From assembly GCA_937995335.1 (NCBI GenBank), contig CALKIH010000044.1, forward strand, positions 1 to 64,000: a stretch of DNA of 64,000 nt. The letters are read 5' to 3'. Below are positions 48,248-56,714 of the stretch, piece by piece. Position numbers and translations under genes: made by a program. The notes beneath the pieces were generated by a model that was given only the letters and a program-made list of their open reading frames with translations, made no database searches and was not told the origin of the DNA. Every line of letters starts with the position of its first letter. The first letter of the stretch is position 1. The stretch comes from UBA2357 sp002344625. Its GTDB lineage: Bacteria; Pseudomonadota; Gammaproteobacteria; Burkholderiales; Rhodocyclaceae.

Positions 48248-49012
48248 ATGGATATGACGCGACAAAACGATAGCGACAACCCGCGACTGACAAAAGGGCA
48301 GTGTCTCTGCTGCGGTGCAAACTTCGCTGGCCTCTCTCTTGAGCTGAACGGGGGGCGCTGCTGCGAATCATGCTATCTGGAAACCTGCAAGCGCGACACG
48401 CACCCATCCGTCCAGGCCTACGAGGGCTTCGCCGAAGCACTGGCCGCCGCCCTCGACCTGCGTGAGCACGAAACCGGCCTTCATTCCAAGCGAGTGGCGT
48501 GCCACACCCTCGTGCTGGCGCGTTGTTTCATCTCCAAACCGGAGCACTTGCGCCAGGTGTATTGGGGTGCGCTGCTGCACGACGTGGGCAAGATCGGCGT
48601 TCCGGATGCGGTGTTGCTCAAGGAGGGTCCGCTCGACGAGGCCGAGTGGGCCGTGATGCGCACCCATCCGGAGGAGGGCCAACGCATTCTGGCGCCCCTC
48701 GCCGGCTTTGGCGAAGCCGCGCAGATCGTCCTCTGTCACGAAGAGCGCTACGACGGTAGTGGCTACCCGGCAGGACTGCGTGGCAACGAGATTCCACTTG
48801 GCGCGCGGCTGTTTGCCGTGATCGACACGCTGGATGCGATGACTTCCCACCGTCCTTACCGGCGTGGTGTCGATTTCGACACGGCGGCGAGGGAGATCCG
48901 CCGGATGAGTGGCAGCCAGTTCGATCCACTCGCCGTCGAAGCCTTTATGCAGGAAGAAACAACGCTGAAAAAGATGGTGGCGCTCAAATGCGGCACCGCT
49001 GTGCTGCCATGA
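48248..49012 (+). CDS. HD-GYP-type phosphohydrolase with N-terminal zinc-ribbon-like segment
   Basis: 254 residues. An N-terminal cysteine cluster (CLCCGANF, GGRCCESCYLETC) looks like a metal-binding ribbon. The HD-GYP domain has LLHDVGKIGVPDAVLLKEGP, HPEEGQ and HEERYDGSGYPAGLRG with the GYP motif. HD-GYP proteins degrade cyclic-di-GMP. A metal-binding front end in a metal-resistance island suggests metal-linked control of c-di-GMP, but that is inference. It overlaps the next gene by 4 bases. Confidence 0.87.
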   Translation: MDMTRQNDSDNPRLTKGQCLCCGANFAGLSLELNGGRCCESCYLETCKRDTHPSVQAYEGFAEALAAALDLREHETGLHSKRVACHTLVLARCFISKPEHLRQVYWGALLHDVGKIGVPDAVLLKEGPLDEAEWAVMRTHPEEGQRILAPLAGFGEAAQIVLCHEERYDGSGYPAGLRGNEIPLGARLFAVIDTLDAMTSHRPYRRGVDFDTAAREIRRMSGSQFDPLAVEAFMQEETTLKKMVALKCGTAVLP

Positions 49013-49338
49013 GCAAGACCACGAACGAAGTCGATTTACCCGCCGAGGAGCCAACTGTGAATACGCATGACCATTCTGCAAGCGAAACGTCGCGCAACCC
49101 CTCCGGCGACAGGGCCAGCCGACGCTCCTGGTGGGTGTTCGGCGGCTTCGCCGCCATCTCGCTGGTTCTCCTCGTCGTCGAGCACCGTAGCCACCTGCTT
49201 GGCTGGTTGCCTGCCTGGTGGCCCTGGCTGTTCCTGCTGGCCTGTCCGTTGATGCACGTCTTCATGCACGGTGGCCACGGCGGTCACGGCAACAACAGCA
49301 ACCACGGCGGCTCATCGAACAAGGCGGATGACAAATGA
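49009..49338 (+). CDS. DUF2933-type small membrane protein
   Basis: 109 residues from the ATG overlapping the HD-GYP stop. A GTG at 49057 with GAGGAG six bases upstream may be the true start, giving a protein beginning MNTHDHSASETSR. Two membrane segments (WWVFGGFAAISLVLLVVEHR and WLPAWWPWLFLLACPLMHVF) are followed by a His/Gly-rich tail (HGGHGGHGNNSNHGG). Such proteins are common in copper islands, and the tail probably binds metal. Confidence 0.78.
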   Translation: MSKTTNEVDLPAEEPTVNTHDHSASETSRNPSGDRASRRSWWVFGGFAAISLVLLVVEHRSHLLGWLPAWWPWLFLLACPLMHVFMHGGHGGHGNNSNHGGSSNKADDK

Positions 49339-50015
49339 ACGACCCATCCTCCTCCTACGGCCTGTGGTCGATGGTGGTGATCAACTCGGCGGTGTTCATC
49401 TTCTTCGCCTTCAGCTTCTTCAAGCCGCGCAGCGAGCGCGACTGGCGCACGCTGGGCATGTTTTCGGCGTTTGTCGTCGCCCTGTTCACCGAGATGTACG
49501 GCTTCCCGCTGACGATCTACCTGCTGTCGGGCTGGTTGACGAAGCAGTTTCCCGGTGTCGACTTCCTCGGACACGACTCGGGCCACCTGCTGGAGGTGAT
49601 GTTCGGCTGGCGATCGAACCCGCATTTCGGGCCATTCCACCTGCTGTCGACGGTCTTCATCGGTGGCGGCTTCTGGCTACTGGCAAGGGCCTGGCGGGTG
49701 CTCTACGCGGCTCAGGCGAGCGGCACCCTCGCCACTGCCGGGCCCTACGCAAGGCTACGCCATCCGCAGTACCTCGGTTTTATCCTGATCATGGTCGGCT
49801 TTCTGCTGCAATGGCCGACGCTGATCACCTTGACGATGTTCCCGATCATGGTCGTGGTCTACCTGCGACTCGCACGCCGCGAGGAACGCGACGCGGCAGC
49901 AAGCTTTGGCGAAGCATGGGCGTCTTACGCGCAGCGCACCCCGGCTTTCTGGCCACGCTGGGCATCTGGCGCCGGCGTCTCCTCACCCCGATGGAAAGGC
50001 GAGGAACAACCATGA
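49335..50015 (+). CDS. Isoprenylcysteine/phospholipid methyltransferase-like membrane protein
   Basis: 226 residues with five or so membrane segments. The C-terminal RLRHPQYLGFILIMVGFLLQ and RREERDAAASFGEAWASYAQ are the ICMT/PEMT family signature that binds S-adenosylmethionine. Bacterial members next to copper genes have no settled substrate. It overlaps the genes on both sides by 4 bases, in the operon with DUF2933 and a cytochrome c. Confidence 0.82.
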   Translation: MNDPSSSYGLWSMVVINSAVFIFFAFSFFKPRSERDWRTLGMFSAFVVALFTEMYGFPLTIYLLSGWLTKQFPGVDFLGHDSGHLLEVMFGWRSNPHFGPFHLLSTVFIGGGFWLLARAWRVLYAAQASGTLATAGPYARLRHPQYLGFILIMVGFLLQWPTLITLTMFPIMVVVYLRLARREERDAAASFGEAWASYAQRTPAFWPRWASGAGVSSPRWKGEEQP

Positions 50016-50350
50016 GGCGCGTCACGATCAGCCTGCTGACAACGCTGGGCGCGATCGTGGCCGGTGACGCTGGGGCAGCCGATGCGACGGGCGAATCGAC
50101 CTATCAATCCAGCTGCGTCGCCTGCCATGGTGCGGATGGCGTCGGCGTACTGCCCGGCGTCCCCGACCTGACGACCACGGATGGCCCGCTTGCGCTTGCT
50201 GACGAACTGCTGGTCAAGCGTGTCGCCGACGGCTTTCAGAGCCCCGGCTCGCCGATGGCGATGCCGCCGCGGGGAGGCAACCCGACCCTGAGCGACGAGG
50301 ACCTGAAGGCAGTAGTGGACTACATGCGCAAGGAGTTTGGTGTCCGCTGA
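50012..50350 (+). CDS. Small periplasmic cytochrome c
   Basis: 112 residues from the ATG at 50012 (GAGGAA upstream); the frame is open further upstream inside the methyltransferase gene. The signal peptide ends near GDAGAADATG. Haem motif CVACH, then GSPMAMPPRGG as the methionine-ligand loop. It is a class I monohaem cytochrome. It is likely co-transcribed with the genes before it and with the propeller gene after it. Confidence 0.87.
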   Translation: MRRVTISLLTTLGAIVAGDAGAADATGESTYQSSCVACHGADGVGVLPGVPDLTTTDGPLALADELLVKRVADGFQSPGSPMAMPPRGGNPTLSDEDLKAVVDYMRKEFGVR

Positions 50351-50428
50351 GCAATCGAGCACGCCAGACGTCCTCAACCATCGCGCCGGAACCAACCCGG
50401 ACCAACTCTTTCACGAAGGGACTTCAAC

Positions 50429-51418
50429 ATGAAAAGCTACTCGAGCCTGGCCGCGACGGCCATCATCATTGCCCTCTCCGCACAAACGGCCTGGGCCGGC
50501 ATGACCGTGTACATCCCTCTCGGCTCCGCCAACAAGGTCATCGCCGTCGACGCGGCGAGTAATCGCATCACTGCCACCTACGACGGCGTCGACAATCCGC
50601 ACGGCCTGGTCGCCACCCCGGATGGCGAATACCTTGTCGCCGGCAGCTTGTCGGAGACACCACTGCCGCAGGGCGCGTCAGTGGATACGGCAAACAGCAA
50701 GCTGGCGGTGATTCATCCGGCGCACGGCCACGTCATGTCGACCATCCCGGTGGCCGGCTGGACGCACCATCAGGCGATCACTCCAGATGGTCGCTACGTG
50801 CTGTCTACGCATCCCACACGCGGCGGCATCAGCGTTACCGATCTGATCGAGAACAAGGTCGTCCACACCGTCGCCACCGGCCCGGCGCCGAACTACGCCG
50901 TGGTGACCCCAGATGGCAAGCGCGTTTACGTCAGTAACAGCGGCAATGGCACGATCAGCGAGATCGACACCGCCGACTGGAAAGTCACGCGCACCCTGGA
51001 CGCCGGTGCCTCACCCGAGCACATGCTGCTGGCCCCCGATGGCCAGCGGCTGTACGTCGCCAACGCGCGCAGCGGAACGGTCAGCGCTGTCTCGCTCGAG
51101 ACCGGCAAGGTCGAGCGCGAGTACGCGATGGGCAAGCGCCTGCACGGGCTGGACATCAGCGATGACGGCCGCCAGTTGTTCGTCAGCCTGATCTCCGAAG
51201 ACAAGCTGGTGGCACTTGATCCGCAGACCGATGTGCGCCGCGTCTTGCCACTCGCGCCCGCGCCGTATCACCTCGGTACGGTGCGCGGCACTGGCAAGCT
51301 CTACGTCTCCAGCCGCAAGGAACCGAAGATCTGGGTGGTGGACCAGAGCTCGCTGGAGTTGCTGGACACCATCCAGTTACCCGGTGGCGAGGGACATCAA
51401 CTGGCAATCGTTCCTTGA
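50429..51418 (+). CDS. YncE-like periplasmic beta-propeller protein
   Basis: 329 residues. The signal peptide ends near LSAQTAWAGM. Repeats such as VTPDGKRVYVSNSGNGTISE and LAPDGQRLYVANARSGTVSA are the YVTN/lactonase-like propeller blades. Its partner or ligand is unknown, though such proteins often accompany cytochromes in metal and redox islands. The last 159 bases and the following promoter are duplicated at 56715-56962, ahead of the copper ATPase. Confidence 0.85.
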   Translation: MKSYSSLAATAIIIALSAQTAWAGMTVYIPLGSANKVIAVDAASNRITATYDGVDNPHGLVATPDGEYLVAGSLSETPLPQGASVDTANSKLAVIHPAHGHVMSTIPVAGWTHHQAITPDGRYVLSTHPTRGGISVTDLIENKVVHTVATGPAPNYAVVTPDGKRVYVSNSGNGTISEIDTADWKVTRTLDAGASPEHMLLAPDGQRLYVANARSGTVSAVSLETGKVEREYAMGKRLHGLDISDDGRQLFVSLISEDKLVALDPQTDVRRVLPLAPAPYHLGTVRGTGKLYVSSRKEPKIWVVDQSSLELLDTIQLPGGEGHQLAIVP

Positions 51419-51506
51419 GCAAATCGCGCTTGACCTGTGAGCAACACAGGTCCGAGCTGGAAGCCATATCAATCTGGAGAGGATTGCCATGAACACGAGG
51501 GCAAGG
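51260..51506 (+). repeat. Direct repeat, copy 1: propeller 3' end plus copper promoter and leader
   Basis: 247 bases matching 56715-56962 at about 88-90 percent by eye. It covers the end of the intact propeller gene, a MerR-type promoter and the first six codons of the copper ATPase, after which the similarity stops. Confidence 0.85.
51430..51458 (+). promoter_or_regulatory. Degenerate MerR-type promoter
   Basis: TTGACC is followed by a 17-base spacer and CGAGCT in place of a -10 box. The dyad GACCTGTG-N5-CACAGGTC has lost two bases from its centre compared with the intact copy at 56885-56915. It is probably not activated normally by a MerR protein. Confidence 0.6.
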
Positions 51507-51655
51507 CCGACGTCGGTATCGCAGCTTTTCTGCTCATGCGGTGCGGCGGAATGTGTTGCGGCACGCATGGCGGACACCGGCATGGCTCAACGCCGGATAA
51601 GACGCCGGGCGAGCCCGACGGCAAGGCTGTAAGGGCGTCGGCGGAGCCAAGATAG
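51489..51655 (+). pseudogene. Fusion scar: copper ATPase start joined to a small metal-binding gene tail
   Basis: The ATG at 51489 and codons MNTRAR match the start of the copper ATPase. The sequence then jumps to a stretch which, in another frame, reads LLMRCGGMCCGTHGGHRHG, like the small protein at 60046 (MLMRRGGMGCGGHAGG). An internal deletion thus seems to have removed the ATPase and the next gene and left a junction of about 165 bases. No functional product is expected. Confidence 0.6.
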
Positions 51656-51725
51656 CTTAGCCGTTGCGGCACGCGGATGCATGCGATTTACCGCGATTTT
51701 TTAAACTCAAGCAAGGAGAAAGACA

Positions 51726-51908
51726 ATGAACAAGGCAGCCTCTGCCGTAGCCGGCAGGAAGCGCGACGACAAAGACCCGGTGTGCGGCAAACACATCAAC
51801 CGCAATAAGGCGCATATCGTCGTCGAGCACGAAGGCCGGCAATACCTGCTTTGCTGCCCCTTGTGCCAGGCGGAGTTCGAGCGCGATCCGGCGAAGTACG
51901 CGCACTGA
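51726..51908 (+). CDS. Small YHS-domain metal-binding protein
   Basis: 60 residues with AAGGAG upstream. DDKDPVCGKHINRNKAHIVV, then YLLCCPLCQAEFERDPAKY is a YHS domain with DPVCG and a CCPLC pair. It is a close paralogue of the protein at 61688. YHS modules bind copper or other soft metals and may act as cytoplasmic chaperones or buffers. Confidence 0.85.
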   Translation: MNKAASAVAGRKRDDKDPVCGKHINRNKAHIVVEHEGRQYLLCCPLCQAEFERDPAKYAH

Positions 51909-51934
51909 GGCGCAGCCGGTGTCGTACGCTCTCG

Positions 51935-52987
51935 ATGGACGCCTATGACACCGCTGGCAATAACGCTCATGGCGAGACCCGACATCCCATGAACCGGGCG
52001 ATGCCCTCCGGCGACTCGCGGCAAGAGCGGGCACCGGATCTGGTCGGGGCAGGCACCCTATCCCACGGCAAGCAGGCGTGGTTGATGCTGGTCGTTATCG
52101 TGTCGATGGCGATCTGTTATCCGCTGATCAAGGTGGGCCTGGCATTCGCGCCGCCGCTGCATTTTGCGGCGCTGCGCACCATCCTCGGCGGCCTCACCCT
52201 GGTGCTCGTGTTAGTGATCCGACGCAAGCGGCTGTGGCCGCGGGCAAGCCTGGCCCGATGGATTTTGCCGCTCGGCGTCCTGGCGACGACGCTGACCTTC
52301 GGGACGATGTTTGCCGGCCCGGCCTACATCGGTGCTGGCCTCGCCGCGGTGCTGGGCAATACGCAGCCGCTGATCATCATCGTGCTGGCAGCGCTTTTCC
52401 TCGGCGAACGAATCAGCCTGAGCAAAGCGGCAGCCTTGCTGTTCGGACTGGCCGGCGTCAGCTTGCTGGCACTCCCTGCCTGGCGCCAGACCGGCGGCAG
52501 CGATTTATTCGGGATCGTCCTGGCGCTTGGCTCGGCGTTCAGTGCCGCCGTCGCCAGCGTGATCATGAAGCGCCTGCGACCGGGCGAAGATCTGATGTCG
52601 CTGATCGCCTGGCAGTTGGTCGTCGGCGGTGGCTTGCTGTTCGCCGTGTCACTGTCCTTCGAAGTGTCGCAAGGCATCGTCTGGACGGGCACTTTCGTCG
52701 GCATTCTGCTCATCCTGGCGCTGGCCGGAACGGCATTGAGCACCTGGCTGTGGTTCTGGCTTCTGCAAAGGGCGGAGGCCGGTCGCCTGTCCTTGTATTT
52801 GTTTCTCGTGCCGGTGCTCGGGCTTTTCGCCGCGATGGCCAGCTTTGACGAACGTCTGGGTGCCTTGCAGGCGGGTGGCGTGGCGTTGATTCTGCTGGCT
52901 GTGATGCGGGCGATGTTCAAGGTCCGTACCGAGTCTGCCGCGCCTTTCCCAGCGCGTGCTACTCAAGCCGTTCGGCGCATGCAATGA
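51935..52987 (+). CDS. EamA/DMT-family transporter
   Basis: 350 residues from the ATG at 51935; a second ATG at 51989 is possible. Ten membrane segments in two EamA repeats follow a hydrophilic N-terminus (for example YIGAGLAAVLGNTQPLIIIV and the second-half matching block). Substrates of this family vary widely (metabolites, amino acids) and cannot be told from sequence. It lies between the YHS gene and lemA with no clear operon link. Confidence 0.82.
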   Translation: MDAYDTAGNNAHGETRHPMNRAMPSGDSRQERAPDLVGAGTLSHGKQAWLMLVVIVSMAICYPLIKVGLAFAPPLHFAALRTILGGLTLVLVLVIRRKRLWPRASLARWILPLGVLATTLTFGTMFAGPAYIGAGLAAVLGNTQPLIIIVLAALFLGERISLSKAAALLFGLAGVSLLALPAWRQTGGSDLFGIVLALGSAFSAAVASVIMKRLRPGEDLMSLIAWQLVVGGGLLFAVSLSFEVSQGIVWTGTFVGILLILALAGTALSTWLWFWLLQRAEAGRLSLYLFLVPVLGLFAAMASFDERLGALQAGGVALILLAVMRAMFKVRTESAAPFPARATQAVRRMQ

Positions 52988-53093
52988 GATGAGGAGTACA
53001 CGGCGCCATGCACTTTCAACCCGCACCCGGATCAAGGCGCATTGAGGCGCAATCCGGATTGCGATCACCGGCCATCAACGCCAAGGGCAAAAA

Positions 53094-53696
53094 ATGAATA
53101 CGACACAGGTCATCATCGGCATCGTGGTGCTAATCGCACTCAGCGTTTTTTATTTGATCTCAATCTTCAACAAGCTGGTGACGCTCAAGAACCGCTACAA
53201 GAACGCCTTCGCGCAGATCGAAGTGCAGCTCAAGCGGCGCTACGACCTGATTCCCAATCTGGTCGAGACGGCCAAGGGATACCTCAAGCACGAACGCGAA
53301 ACGCTCGAATCGGTGATTTCGGCACGCAACGAAGCTTCTGGTAGCCTGGCCCGCGCGGCAGCGGCCCCCGGTGACGCTGCCGCGATGACGGGTCTGATGG
53401 GTGCCGAAAACCGCCTCTCAGGCGCGATGATGAACATGAAGATGGTGATGGAAGCCTATCCCGACCTCAAGGCCAGTCAGAACATGATGCAGGTCAGCGA
53501 GGAATTGACGAGCACCGAAAACAAGGTCGCTTTCGCCCGCCAGGCATTCAACGACCAGGTGATGGCCTACAACGTCTTCAAGCAAACTTTCCCGCCGGTT
53601 TTTTTCGCCGCCATGTTCGGCCACGCGCAAGATGCAGCACTGCTTGAATTCGAAGACAGCGCGGCCATCCAGGCGGCGCCGACGGTGTCGTTCTGA
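53094..53696 (+). CDS. LemA-family protein
   Basis: 200 residues. A single N-terminal membrane segment (IIGIVVLIALSVFYLISIFN) is followed by the LemA helical domain: LKNRYKNAFAQIEVQLKRRY, DLIPNLVETAKGYLKHERET, MKMVMEAYPDLKASQNMMQ. LemA genes often precede M48 peptidase or TPM-domain genes, as here. The function is unclear; a role in membrane stress is suspected. Confidence 0.92.
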   Translation: MNTTQVIIGIVVLIALSVFYLISIFNKLVTLKNRYKNAFAQIEVQLKRRYDLIPNLVETAKGYLKHERETLESVISARNEASGSLARAAAAPGDAAAMTGLMGAENRLSGAMMNMKMVMEAYPDLKASQNMMQVSEELTSTENKVAFARQAFNDQVMAYNVFKQTFPPVFFAAMFGHAQDAALLEFEDSAAIQAAPTVSF

Positions 53697-53726
53697 GCGC
53701 GATTTCTTGATCCGTCTACTTCAGCG

Positions 53727-55691
53727 ATGAACTTCTTCGAATCGCAGGAGCGGGTGCGCAAGAACACGACGCTGCTGGTCGTGTTGTTCGCCCTCGCTGT
53801 CGTCGCCTTGATCGTCATGGCCAATGTGTTGGTGATGCTGGTTTTCGGATTCATCAGCAGCACGCAGTTGCGTGATGGTCAGGCGCTCGTCCAGCAGATG
53901 GACTGGGCGACCTTCGCCGCGGTCGGTGCCGGCGTCTGCGCGGTGGTACTCGCCGGCAGTATCTACAAGATGGTCGCCTTGTCGGCGGGTGGCAAGGTTG
54001 TCGCCGAGTCGCTGGGCGGACAACTGCTCGCGCAGAATTCGCAGGACCTGAATCAGCGCAAGCTGCTCAACGTCGTCGAGGAAATGGCCATCGCCTCGGG
54101 TACGCCGGTACCGCCGGTGTACCTGCTGGTCGATGAACCGGGCATCAACGCCTTTGCCGCCGGTTTTTCGCCGCGCGATGCGGTGATCGGCGTCACTCAG
54201 GGCGCCATCGAGCATCTGAACCGGGAACAACTGCAGGGCGTCATCGCCCATGAGTTCAGCCATATCTTCAACGGCGACATGCGGCTCAATATCCGCCTGA
54301 TGGGCGTACTCAACGGCATCCTGGTGCTGGGCATCATCGGCTACTTCCTGTTGCGCGCGGCGCCGTTCTCCGGCCGCCGGCGCGGCAACGACAAGGGTGG
54401 GGCCGGCATCCTGGCGCTCGCCCTGGGCTTGATGGCCATCGGTTTTGCCGGAACGTTTTGCGGCAACCTGATCAAGGCCTCGGTGAGCCGGCAGCGCGAA
54501 TATCTGGCCGACGCCTCGGCGGTTCAGTTCACGCGCAACCCGAACGGCATTGCCGGGGCGCTGAAGAAGATTGGCGGTCTGGCTTACGGTTCGAGTGTGC
54601 GAAGTCCAGGCGCGGCCGAAGTCAGCCACGCCTTTTTTGCCAAAGGTATTTCGGGGTTCACGCAGTGGCTGTCCGCCACGCACCCACCGCTGGAGAAGCG
54701 CATCCGGCGTATCGATCCGCAATGGGACGGCTTGTTCGACGTTTCCGAAGCACCCGCGGAATCTGCGAATGGACGCGAGTCCGGTAGCGAGAACGCTGCG
54801 CAACGCCCGTCCGCCGGCAAGCGCGTCGGAACCGTCGGCACCATGACTGCGGGATCCGTGGCCGCCGAGCTTATGGCGGTGATGGCGCAGGTCGGCCAGC
54901 CGCAGCCGCAGGCGGTCGATTACGCCCGCGCCCTGCTGGCGGAATTGCCCGCGCCGATCCAGGATGCGGCGCGCGAACCCTACGGCGCGCGCGCTATCGT
55001 TTATGCCCTGCTGCTCGACAAGGGGGAAGCGATTCGCACGCGGCAATTGAAGCAATTGCAGGCCTATGCCGACCCGGACGTTTTTGCATTGACCCGTGCC
55101 TTGATGCCGCCGATCGATGCGCTGGATGTCAGATTCCGTCTGCCGATCATCGATATCGCCATTCCCGCGCTCAAGCAGTTGTCGGCCGCGCAGTACCGGT
55201 CGTTCAAGGACAATCTGCTTGCCCTGATCGAAATGGACGCCAGGGTTGACCTGATGGAGTGGTCGTTGCAGAAAATCCTGTTCCGGCATCTGGACAGCCA
55301 GTTTTTCAAGCATGTCCCGACGAAAGCGCGCTACGCCGGTTTCGAGCACCTGACGACGGAAGCCGGCATCGTGCTGTCGGTGCTTGCGCATGCCGGCGCG
55401 GAGAGCGGTGGTGATGGTGACGCGCTGGGCGCTTTCCAGGCGTCACTGCGCGCGCTCGGGGCAGACGGACCGACCTTATCAGCGATCGGTCAAATCGGCA
55501 TCGCCGACCTCGATCGTGCACTGGTCAAACTGGACGAACTGCAAGCGCCCGCCAAATCCCGATTCCTGACGGCCTGCGTCGCCAGCATCTGGCACGATCG
55601 GTTGGCAAGCCCTGCCGAAATCGAGTTGCTACGGGCCTTTGCGAGTGTTCTGGATTGCCCGATACCGCCACCGCCGGCTGTGGCGGCGTGA
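53727..55691 (+). CDS. M48-family membrane metallopeptidase (HtpX-like) with long C-terminal extension
   Basis: 654 residues, about twice the size of HtpX. Two N-terminal membrane segments are followed by the zinc motif GVIAHEFSHIFNGD. Two further membrane segments follow (VLNGILVLGIIGYFLL, LALALGLMAIGFAGTF), and then QREYLADASAVQFTRNPNGI. The last 300 residues are soluble and helical with no known domain. It should degrade damaged membrane proteins. It is paired with lemA 30 bases upstream. Confidence 0.9.
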   Translation: MNFFESQERVRKNTTLLVVLFALAVVALIVMANVLVMLVFGFISSTQLRDGQALVQQMDWATFAAVGAGVCAVVLAGSIYKMVALSAGGKVVAESLGGQLLAQNSQDLNQRKLLNVVEEMAIASGTPVPPVYLLVDEPGINAFAAGFSPRDAVIGVTQGAIEHLNREQLQGVIAHEFSHIFNGDMRLNIRLMGVLNGILVLGIIGYFLLRAAPFSGRRRGNDKGGAGILALALGLMAIGFAGTFCGNLIKASVSRQREYLADASAVQFTRNPNGIAGALKKIGGLAYGSSVRSPGAAEVSHAFFAKGISGFTQWLSATHPPLEKRIRRIDPQWDGLFDVSEAPAESANGRESGSENAAQRPSAGKRVGTVGTMTAGSVAAELMAVMAQVGQPQPQAVDYARALLAELPAPIQDAAREPYGARAIVYALLLDKGEAIRTRQLKQLQAYADPDVFALTRALMPPIDALDVRFRLPIIDIAIPALKQLSAAQYRSFKDNLLALIEMDARVDLMEWSLQKILFRHLDSQFFKHVPTKARYAGFEHLTTEAGIVLSVLAHAGAESGGDGDALGAFQASLRALGADGPTLSAIGQIGIADLDRALVKLDELQAPAKSRFLTACVASIWHDRLASPAEIELLRAFASVLDCPIPPPPAVAA

Positions 55692-55739
55692 AGATAAACG
55701 CGTCTTGAGCAGGCTTACCCTGCAATTGCCGATTTGCGG

Positions 55740-55759
55740 CAAGGCCGCGAGCGGCCTTG
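55740..55759. terminator. Rho-independent terminator after the M48 gene
   Basis: CAAGGCCGC-GA-GCGGCCTTG is a perfect 9-bp stem 48 bases after the stop, followed by AGAGGGTTTTC. It lies between convergent genes and may work both ways. Confidence 0.7.
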
Positions 55760-55783
55760 AGAGGGTTTTCTCAATGCAGAAAA

Positions 55784-55993
55784 TCAGATCAGCACCACAT
55801 CGGACGGGCCTACAAGGACGCGCAGCTGCCCTCCGTAGCAGATCAGTTGGCGCATCTTGTGACTGATTTCCGAAACCAGGAAGCGATTCTCGATAGCCAT
55901 GCCCTGGTACTTTGAACGACCCGAGATTTCCTGAAAAACGGGCCGGTTCAGACGAACGATTTTCCCCACGTATTGATCCAGGTTGCGTTTCAT
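55784..55993 (-). CDS. Small hypothetical protein
   Basis: 69 residues from the ATG at 55993, with GAGAGGAAA upstream. It begins MKRNLDQYVGKIVRLNRPVF and looks like a compact, strand-rich protein. I do not recognise a family. It is convergent with the M48 gene, with a terminator between them. Confidence 0.6.
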   Translation of the reverse strand: MKRNLDQYVGKIVRLNRPVFQEISGRSKYQGMAIENRFLVSEISHKMRQLICYGGQLRVLVGPSDVVLI

Positions 55994-56137
55994 TTCATTT
56001 TCCTCTCGGTTTTCTTACGAAGTGGTATGCAAATCTTTGCGAACTTCGGTTGCCGATTACCTTCGCGCTGCAAATGCCGTCAATGTTGCCAAACTGAACT
56101 TGTCGCCTAATGTTGGCGCTATGGTAGTTGCCGAACA

Positions 56138-56175
56138 CCGACAGAAAGGTGACCAAAACATTACCTTTCTGTCGG
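56138..56175. repeat. 13-bp perfect inverted repeat
   Basis: CCGACAGAAAGGT (56138-56150) and ACCTTTCTGTCGG (56163-56175) are exact inverted copies with a 12-base loop. It lies in a gene-free stretch upstream of pseudogene debris. It may be a terminator stem without a T-run, or a transposon or recombinase scar. Confidence 0.6.
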
Positions 56176-56253
56176 CCAGGCGTTGTAGGCGCCAACGGCA
56201 TCGACACAAGGAGACCGAGGGCAAGCATCGTATCGACTGGTAAATGGGCAGTT

Positions 56254-56465
56254 GACGATGTTTCGCAGATGCGGGTGATGATCACGCACCACTCGATTGC
56301 CCTACTGACCAGCGAACCGACCCGAGCGTACGCGGGTTCGCCGACGGCATCGCCGCCCAGCGCAAGGAAATCGGCGAAATGAAGCACTATATCGGCGCCA
56401 TCGTCGCCGGCGCGTCAACTTACGACGTTTGGTACCGAGTCGCTCCTGAACAACGCACTTCAAAG
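56254..56465 (+). pseudogene. DUF305-like protein fragment with frameshift
   Basis: One frame reads DDVSQMRVMITHHSIALLTS. After a shift the next frame reads DPSVRGFADGIAAQRKEIGE then MKHYIGAIVAG. Joined, these give the HH-containing helical pattern of DUF305 proteins, which occur in copper islands. The break near 56312 and lack of a proper start indicate a dead gene. Confidence 0.6.
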
Positions 56466-56579
56466 AGCCTACGGTTGAAGCGGGTCTGGGATTTTCGCTT
56501 TGTTGAGAGAGTAAAGCCCCAAGAGTTCAGTCAGGAGAAAGACGAAACCAAGCCGGATGGCTCTGAGGATCATGCGCAA

Positions 56580-56711
56580 GTTATGGCAGGCACCCCAAAG
56601 GACGGCAGGCAAGGCATGGCTGTCGGAGACGACGAATTCAACACCCGACAGGCTGCAGAGATCCCTCGGGACGCGTAATTCGATATTGCCGATCCGGGTG
56701 ACCAGATTACG
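56580..56711 (-). pseudogene. IS256/mutator-type transposase fragment
   Basis: On the minus strand TRIGNIELRVPRD and, after a deletion, LSGVEFVVSDSHA match two conserved blocks of IS256-family transposases. The intervening and following parts are missing. It abuts the start of direct-repeat copy 2, so an IS256-like element may have been involved in the duplication. Confidence 0.55.
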
Positions 56712-56714
56712 GCT

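Noticed and set aside
51437..51655. 72-residue frame from a GTG as a real gene.
   Set aside because: Its start lies inside the decayed MerR-type promoter and its codons cross the deletion junction. It is best read as part of the fusion scar.
53721..55391. 556-residue minus-strand frame opposite the M48 peptidase gene.
   Set aside because: Same reason: the sense strand encodes an intact HEFSH peptidase, and the antisense product is low-complexity and basic.
56379..56678. 99-residue frame after the DUF305-like fragment.
   Set aside because: It begins inside the pseudogene and runs antisense through the transposase fragment, so it is a chance open frame.
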